Shown one piece after another: positions 33,901 to 38,881 of a stretch of DNA of 38,881 nt (within the stretch, counting starts at the first letter, position 1; each line of letters starts with the position of its first letter). Below the pieces are notes generated by a model that saw only the letters and a list, made by a program, of their open reading frames with translations, was not told the DNA's origin and made no database searches. The translations under genes and the position numbers were made by a program. Source of the stretch: Oscillospiraceae bacterium (GTDB taxonomy: Bacteria > Bacillota > Clostridia > Oscillospirales > Oscillospiraceae); the NCBI GenBank assembly GCA_015067885.1, contig SVLO01000020.1:1-38881 (forward strand). The letters run 5' to 3'.

Positions 33901-34259
33901 AGCAGCCGGGGGAAACCGGCCTGCGATTCCTGCCGGTGAAACAGACCAAAAGCGGTCTGTCCGGCGACAGCCTGGTCAGCCGCCGGCGGCTGGCTCGTTT
34001 GGAACAGCACGTGGAGCGGGTGCTGCGGGATATTTGCCGGGAAATTGCCGCAGGCAACATTGCCGCTGATCCCTACTGGCGGGGACAGGACCAAAATGCC
34101 TGCCGATTCTGTGATTATGCCGCCGCCTGCCACTTCGAGGAGGGGCGGGGCGGCGACTGCCGGCGCAAGCTGTACAAAGTGAGTGCCGAGGAATTTTGGG
34201 CAAAGGTCTGCCCCGGCGAGGAGGAGCCGGAACAGGAGGAAGTGCAAGATGAACAATAA
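30912..34259 (+). CDS. addB: ATP-dependent helicase/nuclease subunit B
   Basis: A 1115-residue subunit of AddAB, which processes double-strand breaks for RecA-dependent repair. A Walker A motif lies at the N-terminus (GRAGTGKST, about 7-15). The C-terminal RecB-like nuclease has VVDYKTG with D906 and K908. Four cysteines expected to hold the 4Fe-4S cluster are present: C748 (YKSCHFAYF), C1064, C1067 and C1073 (NACRFCDYAAACHF). The start at 30912 follows GGGAGGGG. Its end overlaps the next gene by 11 bases. No strong promoter is visible; a TGATACACT (extended -10 like) lies just upstream. Confidence 0.96.
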   Translation: MLKLMIGRAGTGKSTLMLQRICEQADGRHILLVPEPQSHQTERRLCARGGPAVCRYAEVLTFSRLASRVFQTAGGGGRQELDAGGRLLLMWRAVRSVADVLQVYVRPSRRPAFLSGLLATADELKSCCIRPEQLVCAGERIGGSDGARLRDLGLICGAYDAMAANTALDPHDRLSRAAEKLARCNWAQGMQVWLDGFIDFTPQQLELIRLLLRQGENVTVALTCDKLEETDGGAGIFSPARHTARQLIAMAKEQGQDYAVEVCGQAAPARAGAMVQLEQQLFERAGGTAGSCGGQVQLFCGGDPRTEVEWTAAQIRKLVRDGGLRMRDIAVVARSYERYDGLIESVFRRYDIPVFRSAMRDILHRPVMALVTAALDVVAGGYTYDDVFRYLKTDLTDLTRQERDELENYALKWDIHGSRWTQEKPWSMNPSGYGGQMDEAARRQVERLDALRRRVVAPLEKLRTNRLKTGRGQAQALYSLLEEIGLDKRLEERCTLLTEQGELGLAQEYRQLWEILCGALEQCANLLDDMSLELDEFARLLRLVLSQYEVGTIPVSLDRVTAGELVRQSGHGVKVLFVLGADNASIPGVGQPVGLLSDDDRERLAGEGVELGLRGKDRLYREMTAIYTACTCPDQKLFVTWPACNGGEELQPSFLVERLLKMFSDLRVQTEGAGEFRLSAPCAALEQAGQRPTVRRVLSELPRWSDAVRRLERAEQWQRGSLSRQAVDRLYGRKVPMSASRMDKYKSCHFAYFMRYGLQAEPRRRAGFDAPEYGTFVHYVMERVFQSDAWRDGAGGVDRDKLKELTRATVEDYVQNELGGLEHQTPRFVYLFRRLMDGVDAVVDNVAQELAVSRFVPVDFELGFGRGKELGPVEMTEGDVTISVTGFVDRVDGWRDGEQMYLRVVDYKTGRKSFDLTEVAGGMGLQMLLYLFTLCREGEKRYGVRPIPAGVLYMPARDVIVRGSPGMTEEERRKKVDSELRRHGLVLNEQAVLEAMEQPGETGLRFLPVKQTKSGLSGDSLVSRRRLARLEQHVERVLRDICREIAAGNIAADPYWRGQDQNACRFCDYAAACHFEEGRGGDCRRKLYKVSAEEFWAKVCPGEEEPEQEEVQDEQ

Positions 34260-35085
34260 CAGTAAAAACATCCTCATTATCAACGATATGCCCGGGTACA
34301 GCAAGGTGGCCATGGCCGCCATGCTGCCCATCCTGTCCCACATGGGTCACAGTGTCTACAACCTGCCCACGGCTTTGGTGTCCAACACCCTGGACTACGG
34401 CAAGTTTACCATTTTGGACACCACCGACTACATGGAAAAGACCATTGAGGTGTGGCATCAGCTTGGGTTCCAGTTTGACTGTATTACGACCGGATTTTTG
34501 GCCAGCGCCAAACAGGTGGATATCATTCGCCGGTTCATTGAAAGTCAGAAAAAAGAGGGGCTTTTGGTTATGACCGACCCCATCATGGGCGACGACGGCA
34601 GCCTGTACAACGGCGTGGGGGAGGACACGGTGGAAAATATGCGCCGACTCATCGGAGTGGCGGACGTCATCGTACCCAACCTGACCGAGGCGGAGTTTCT
34701 CACGGGCCTCTACCGTGGGCGGGCGGAGCTGACCGCGGCGCAGGCCCGGGAAGTTGTGGATGCCCTGCGGGCCTTCGGACCCCGCTCTGTGGTTGTGACC
34801 AGTGGGCAGGATGCCGATACCGGTGAACACACGGTTTGGGGATACGACCACCGGACCGACGCGTATTTTAACATTCCTTACCGCCTGATCCGGGTCCACT
34901 TTCCCGGTACGGGGGATATGTTCTCCGCTGTGCTGGTGGGTGAGCTGCTGCGGGGCAAGCCGCTGCAGACGGCGGTGAAGCGCGCCATGGACGTGCTGGA
35001 GAAGCTGGTTTTCCTGGAGCAGGATGAGCTGGAAAAAAACAAGGGCATCCGTATTGAGAAATTTTTGGATGTGTTGAACGACTGA
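34249..35085 (+). CDS. Pyridoxal/pyridoxamine kinase-like protein (PdxK/PdxY type)
   Basis: A 278-residue ribokinase-fold protein likely to phosphorylate pyridoxal or pyridoxamine in the PLP salvage pathway. Features: IINDMPGYSKVAMAAMLPIL (10-29) and LPTALVSNTLDYG, the substrate part; VMTDPIMGDDGSLY; VPNLTEAEFLTG; and the anion-hole/base loop FPGTGDMFSAVLVG with the catalytic Asp. The form fits pyridoxine/pyridoxamine kinases of Clostridia better than HMP kinase. The ATG lies inside the end of addB with AGGAGG nine bases upstream, so it is coupled to a DNA-repair operon, an unusual setting. addA follows after 25 bases. Confidence 0.88.
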   Translation: MNNNSKNILIINDMPGYSKVAMAAMLPILSHMGHSVYNLPTALVSNTLDYGKFTILDTTDYMEKTIEVWHQLGFQFDCITTGFLASAKQVDIIRRFIESQKKEGLLVMTDPIMGDDGSLYNGVGEDTVENMRRLIGVADVIVPNLTEAEFLTGLYRGRAELTAAQAREVVDALRAFGPRSVVVTSGQDADTGEHTVWGYDHRTDAYFNIPYRLIRVHFPGTGDMFSAVLVGELLRGKPLQTAVKRAMDVLEKLVFLEQDELEKNKGIRIEKFLDVLND

Positions 35086-35110
35086 TATTCCTTGGAGGGA
35101 GGCGGCTGTA

Positions 35111-38100
35111 ATGGCATTTCCCCTTACAGATGAACAACGCCGTGCCGTAGAGAACCGGGGCGGAGCATTGCTGGTCTCTGCCGCGGCCGGGTCGGGCAAG
35201 ACCCGGGTGCTGGTGGAGCGGCTGCTGGATCGGGTCAGCCGCGGTGCGGACATCGACCGCTTTTTGGTCATTACCTACACCAAGGCGGCGGCGGCGGAGC
35301 TGCGGGGCCGCATTGCCAAAGAATTAAACCAAAGGCTGGCGGAGAACCCCACCGACCGCCACCTGCGCCGACAGGCCACGTTGATCTACCGCGCCCAAAT
35401 CTCCACGGTCCACGCCTTCTGTTCCGGCCTGCTGCGGGAACACGCGGCGGCGCTGGACCTGGACCCCGACTTCCGCCTGTGTGACGAGGGTGAGGCTACG
35501 GTGCTGATGGACCAGGTGCTGAGCCGGGTCATGGACAAGCAGTATGAAGACATTGACCCGGAGGGGGATTTCGCCCGGCTGGTGGACACCATGTCTGCCG
35601 GACGGGATGACCGCCGTTTGATGCAGATCGTGCTGGATATGTTCCGGCGAATTCAAAGCCACCCGGACCCGGAGGCGTGGCTTGCCCAGCAGGAGCGGGT
35701 CTGGCGACTGGAGGGCGTGACGGACGTGGCGCAGACCCCCTGGGGGAAGGTGCTGATGGAGCGCGCCCACCGGCTGGCGCAGTACAACCTGACTCGCCTG
35801 GAGCAGGCGGCGGCGCTGACCGATTTGGACCCGGTGCTGTCTGCAAACTACGGCGACTCCATCCGTGAGAGCGCGGCCGGTGTGGGCCGCCTGCTGGCGG
35901 CGGACAGTTGGGACGCCATGTGCGCGGCCCTGCCGGTGCCGTTCCCTGCCGCGGGCCGCAAGCGTGGGGTGGAGGATGAGCTTGCCGCCGAGCGGGCCAA
36001 GGCCATCCGTGAGCGGGCCAAGGGCCAGCTGGACAAGCTGGCGGAGTGGTTCGAGCAGGACAGTGCCGGACTGCTGGCCGACCTGCGCATGGCGCAGCCC
36101 GCGGTGCGGGGTCTGATGGCCCTGGTGCGGGAGTTTGGCCGGGCCTTCGCACAGGAAAAGCGGCGGCGCGGCCTGGTGGATTTTTCCGACCTGGAGCATT
36201 TGGCGGTGCAGCTGTTGGTGGACGATGCGGGCAGCCCCACCGATGTGGCCCGCGCCTGCAGCGCCCGGTACGACGAGGTCATGGTGGATGAGTTTCAGGA
36301 CACCAACCGGGTGCAGACGGCGATTTTTGACGCCGTGTCCGATGGGGGACGCACCCTGTTCATGGTGGGCGACGTAAAGCAGTCCATCTATCGTTTTCGC
36401 CTTGCCGACCCCACCATCTTTTTGGAACGGTATCGGGACTATACCCCGGCGGACCGGGCGGCGGAGGGTGAGGGGCGCAAGCTGGTACTCAGTTGTAACT
36501 TCCGCTCTCAGCCCCAGGTGCTGGAGGGGGTCAATGACCTGTTCCGGGACATTATGAGCCGGGATTTTGGCGAGATGGACTATACCGACGACCAGGCCCT
36601 TGTGCCGGGCCGCAAGCCCGACCCCACAGGGGAGTGGGCGGTGGAGCTGGACGTGGTGCTGACCGGCAGCGAGGAGGAAACGGAGGAGCGGACCGACAAA
36701 AATCTGATGGAGGCCCGCAACGCCGCCCTGCGCATCCGGCAGTTGCTGGACGGCGGGATGCAGGTGCCGGAGGGGGAGGAAACTCGTCCCCTGAGGCCGG
36801 AGGACGTCATGCTGCTTATGCGGGCGCCCGGCCCGGTGCTGCATCACTATATCCGCGCCCTTGACGAGCAGGGCATCCCCTGGTCGGCCGACACGGGGGA
36901 GGATTTCTTCTCCTTCACTGAGGTGAACGTGGCCCTGTCCCTGCTGCGGATCGTAGACAATCCCCGGCAGGACGTGGCCCTGATCTCTGCGCTGCGTTCG
37001 CCGGTGTACGGCTTCAGCGCCGACCGGCTGGCCCAACTGCGTGCGGAGTGTAAAGCGGACTTCTACTCCGCGGTGGAGCAGGCTGCCGCCCGAGGCGAGC
37101 GGGACTGCGCCGACTTCGTTGCGGAACTGGAATACCTGCGTACCGGCGCGGCGGACCGGACCTGCAGCGAATTGATGTGGCATATCTACGAGCGGACCAA
37201 CCTGCTGGCTCTGTTCTCCGCCATGCCGGAGGGGGAGCGCCGCCGCGGACATCTTCTGAGTCTGTACGAGCTGGCCCGCCAGCAGGAGGGGGCCGGGTGC
37301 CGGACGCTGTTTGATTTCCTGCTGCGGCTGGATAGGCTGCGGGACAGCGGACAGACGGTGATCAAGGGCGGACCTGGCCAGGGCGGTGGAGTGCGTATCC
37401 TGACCATCCACCGCTCCAAGGGGCTGGAGGCGCCGCTGGTGCTGGTGTGCGGCTTGGGCCGCCAGTTCAACCGCACCGATTTGAGCAACCCTGTGCTGTT
37501 CCATCAAAAGCTGGGGGTCGGCCTGCGCTACCTGGATACCCGGCGCCGCATCGAGCTGGACACCCTGTCCCGCAACGCGGTGGGCCAGGTGCTGGACGAG
37601 GAGATGCTGGCGGAAGAGCTGCGGCTTTTGTATGTGGCCATGACCCGCGCCCGGGACAAGCTGATCCTGTCCGTGGCCGGGGATAAGATCATCAGCACCC
37701 TGACCAAACTGCGTGACGAGGCGGAAAGTCCCCTCTCACCCCAACTGCTGGCCCAGTGCCAAACCGCGGGTATGTGGGTGCTGCTTTCCGCCATGACCCG
37801 TCGCTGCGGTCAGCCCCTGCGGGAGTTGGTGGGCCTGAGTGACCCCGCGCGGCTGGATTACACTATGGATTGGGACGTGCGCCTTGTGGACGGGGAGAGC
37901 CTGACCGGTGTGCGCCATGTAACGGCGCAGACACAACGGACCGAGCAGCCGCTGGACGAGGCGGCCCTGCGGGAGAGCTTTGCCTGGCAGTATGCCCACG
38001 GCATGGCGGGGGACACCCCCTCCAAGCTGACCGCCACCCAGCTTAAAGGCCGGGCCCTGGATCGTGAGGCCAACGAGGAGAGCGAACAGCAGGAGAAAAC

Positions 38101-38659
38101 GGTGTCTTCCGCACCCCTGTACCGCCCCCGCTTCGCCGCCGAGAAGCTGGGCCTGACCCCGGCCCAGCGTGGTACGGCCACCCACCTTGTCATGCAGTAT
38201 CTTGACTTTGCCCGCTGCGGCGACGCCGGGCAGATCGCGGAGCAAATTTCCGGCCTTGTGGAGCGGGAGTTCATCACCGCCCAGGAGGGGCAGGCGGTGG
38301 AACCCGAGCGCCTTGCGGCTTTCTTCCAAACGCCCCTGGGCCGTCAGTTGAGGGAAACCCAGGTCCACCGGGAATTCAAATTCTCTCTGCTTGCGGACGC
38401 CGGGGACTACTACCCCGGTCTGGAGGGGGAGGAACTGCTGCTGCAGGGCGTGGTGGACTGCTGGTTTGAAACGGACGAGGGCATTACCGTGGTGGACTTC
38501 AAGAGCGACTGGGTCACCGAACAGACCGTAAACGAGCGGGCGCGGCAGTACAAGCCGCAGCTTGATACCTACGCCCGGGCGCTGCGGGCCATCACCGGAA
38601 GGCCCGTGACCCGACGAATTCTGTGGTTCTTTGCCCTGAACCGGGCGGAGGAAGTGTAA
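35111..38659 (+). CDS. addA: ATP-dependent helicase/nuclease subunit A
   Basis: A 1182-residue UvrD-like helicase with a C-terminal nuclease, the partner of AddB. Helicase motifs in order: Walker A SAAAGSGKTRVLVERLL (23-39, K30), motif Ia FLVITYTKAAAAELRGRI, motif II VDEFQDTN (D393/E394), motif III GDVKQSIYRFR, motif IV CNFRSQPQVL, motif V ILTIHRSKGLEAPLVLV, motif VI LYVAMTRARDKLIL. The nuclease motif is VVDFKSD with D1129 and K1131, followed by Q-rich YKPQLDTYARAL. The ATG at 35111 follows GGAGGGAGG. Length is within the usual 1150-1250. Confidence 0.97.
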   Translation: MAFPLTDEQRRAVENRGGALLVSAAAGSGKTRVLVERLLDRVSRGADIDRFLVITYTKAAAAELRGRIAKELNQRLAENPTDRHLRRQATLIYRAQISTVHAFCSGLLREHAAALDLDPDFRLCDEGEATVLMDQVLSRVMDKQYEDIDPEGDFARLVDTMSAGRDDRRLMQIVLDMFRRIQSHPDPEAWLAQQERVWRLEGVTDVAQTPWGKVLMERAHRLAQYNLTRLEQAAALTDLDPVLSANYGDSIRESAAGVGRLLAADSWDAMCAALPVPFPAAGRKRGVEDELAAERAKAIRERAKGQLDKLAEWFEQDSAGLLADLRMAQPAVRGLMALVREFGRAFAQEKRRRGLVDFSDLEHLAVQLLVDDAGSPTDVARACSARYDEVMVDEFQDTNRVQTAIFDAVSDGGRTLFMVGDVKQSIYRFRLADPTIFLERYRDYTPADRAAEGEGRKLVLSCNFRSQPQVLEGVNDLFRDIMSRDFGEMDYTDDQALVPGRKPDPTGEWAVELDVVLTGSEEETEERTDKNLMEARNAALRIRQLLDGGMQVPEGEETRPLRPEDVMLLMRAPGPVLHHYIRALDEQGIPWSADTGEDFFSFTEVNVALSLLRIVDNPRQDVALISALRSPVYGFSADRLAQLRAECKADFYSAVEQAAARGERDCADFVAELEYLRTGAADRTCSELMWHIYERTNLLALFSAMPEGERRRGHLLSLYELARQQEGAGCRTLFDFLLRLDRLRDSGQTVIKGGPGQGGGVRILTIHRSKGLEAPLVLVCGLGRQFNRTDLSNPVLFHQKLGVGLRYLDTRRRIELDTLSRNAVGQVLDEEMLAEELRLLYVAMTRARDKLILSVAGDKIISTLTKLRDEAESPLSPQLLAQCQTAGMWVLLSAMTRRCGQPLRELVGLSDPARLDYTMDWDVRLVDGESLTGVRHVTAQTQRTEQPLDEAALRESFAWQYAHGMAGDTPSKLTATQLKGRALDREANEESEQQEKTVSSAPLYRPRFAAEKLGLTPAQRGTATHLVMQYLDFARCGDAGQIAEQISGLVEREFITAQEGQAVEPERLAAFFQTPLGRQLRETQVHREFKFSLLADAGDYYPGLEGEELLLQGVVDCWFETDEGITVVDFKSDWVTEQTVNERARQYKPQLDTYARALRAITGRPVTRRILWFFALNRAEEV

Positions 38660-38694
38660 TCGCGGAAAAAAGCAAAAAAATATCAGAAAAACAC

Positions 38695-38723
38695 TTGCAA
38701 TTCAAAAGGGAGCGTGTTATACT
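38695..38723 (+). promoter_or_regulatory. Promoter of rpmE
   Basis: TTGCAA (38695-38700) and TATACT (38718-38723) are 17 bases apart, with TGT just before the -10 box. There is no clear hairpin terminator between addA and this promoter. Confidence 0.85.
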
Positions 38724-38773
38724 ATCCCATGCGCTTTCCAGAATACCTTAAAATATGAAAGAGGTGAACACAA

Positions 38774-38881
38774 ATGAAGGAAGGCATCCATCCCAACTAC
38801 GAGCAGACCACCATTCGCTGCGCCTGCGGCAATGTGATCGAGACCGGCTCTACCCAGAAGGATATCCGCGTTGAAGTTTGC
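38774..38881 (+). CDS. rpmE: Ribosomal protein bL31, N-terminal part (3' end outside window)
   Basis: The first 36 residues of large-subunit protein bL31 are visible. It starts [20 protein letters not shown], a good match to the family (usual form MKxGIHPxY...CxCGN). C16, C18 and C36 are the first three positions of the zinc-binding (C+) form of the protein, which is the Zn-rich paralogue. Regulation by zinc is common for the C- form rather than this one; I see no Zur-like box. AGAGGTG precedes the ATG. The window ends inside the gene. Confidence 0.95.
   Translation, partial: MKEGIHPNYEQTTIRCACGNVIETGSTQKDIRVEVC

Noticed and set aside
35324..37507. A 727-codon minus-strand frame opposite addA
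   Set aside because: Antisense shadow; addA has all helicase motifs in its own frame.

Overview
The window looks like a chromosomal segment from a GC-rich, endospore-forming member of the Clostridia, most like gut Oscillospiraceae (Flavonifractor/Oscillibacter-type). This rests on sporulation genes (spoVAD, spoVAE, a SpoIIQ-like M23 protein), an IreB-family protein, AddAB in place of RecBCD, Gram-positive AGGAGG ribosome sites, TTGACA/TATAAT promoters, and short GTAGGGGCGGC-type intergenic repeats that I associate from memory with this family. The genus is inference. I saw no rRNA, tRNA, CRISPR array, insertion sequence or prophage.

Layout. 1-2100: tail of a VanW-family protein, sfsA, and murI with its own near-perfect promoter and a terminator. 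2115-4045: a leftward padR / DUF1700-type / DUF4097-type operon, with a dyad over the padR promoter. 4070-6245: asnS and a small membrane protein, leftward. 6319-7105: the SpoIIQ-like gene, ending in a bidirectional terminator. 7104-14285: a tight leftward three-gene operon made of a 1597-residue multidomain protein (HD, helical repeats, nucleotidylyltransferase, GNAT-like region, PRTase-like region), a lactate/malate dehydrogenase-like protein and a flavodoxin-like protein. This is the most unusual part of the window. 14320-15531: a small membrane protein and a SpoU-type RNA methyltransferase. 15540-15670: repeat remnants. 15674-20906: leftward polA, membrane protein, rimI, GNAT, tsaD. 20915-21607: a DUF4352-type lipoprotein. 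21666-22034: a divergent XRE regulator. 22169-25019: an LRR-SLH surface protein and an O-acetylhomoserine sulfhydrylase. 25018-26304: a small unknown gene, ireB and a TrmN6-like methyltransferase, leftward. 26369-27797: spoVAD-spoVAE with a candidate sigma-G promoter. 27812-29240: a cysteine-rich zinc-ribbon protein and an acyl-ACP thioesterase. 29237-30844: guaB. 30912-38659: addB, a pyridoxal kinase-like gene, addA. 38695-end: promoter and first 36 codons of rpmE.

How the genes work together. Most of the window is housekeeping: cell wall (murI), translation and tRNA modification (asnS, tsaD, trmN6, rpmE, RNA methyltransferase), replication and repair (polA, addAB), purine and sulfur metabolism (guaB, metY), and spore formation. 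The three-gene operon at 7104-14213 does not fit any pathway I can name. Its domains could in principle build, adenylylate and use a nucleotide cofactor, but that is inference only. All functional calls are from reading sequence and motifs; no search was run.
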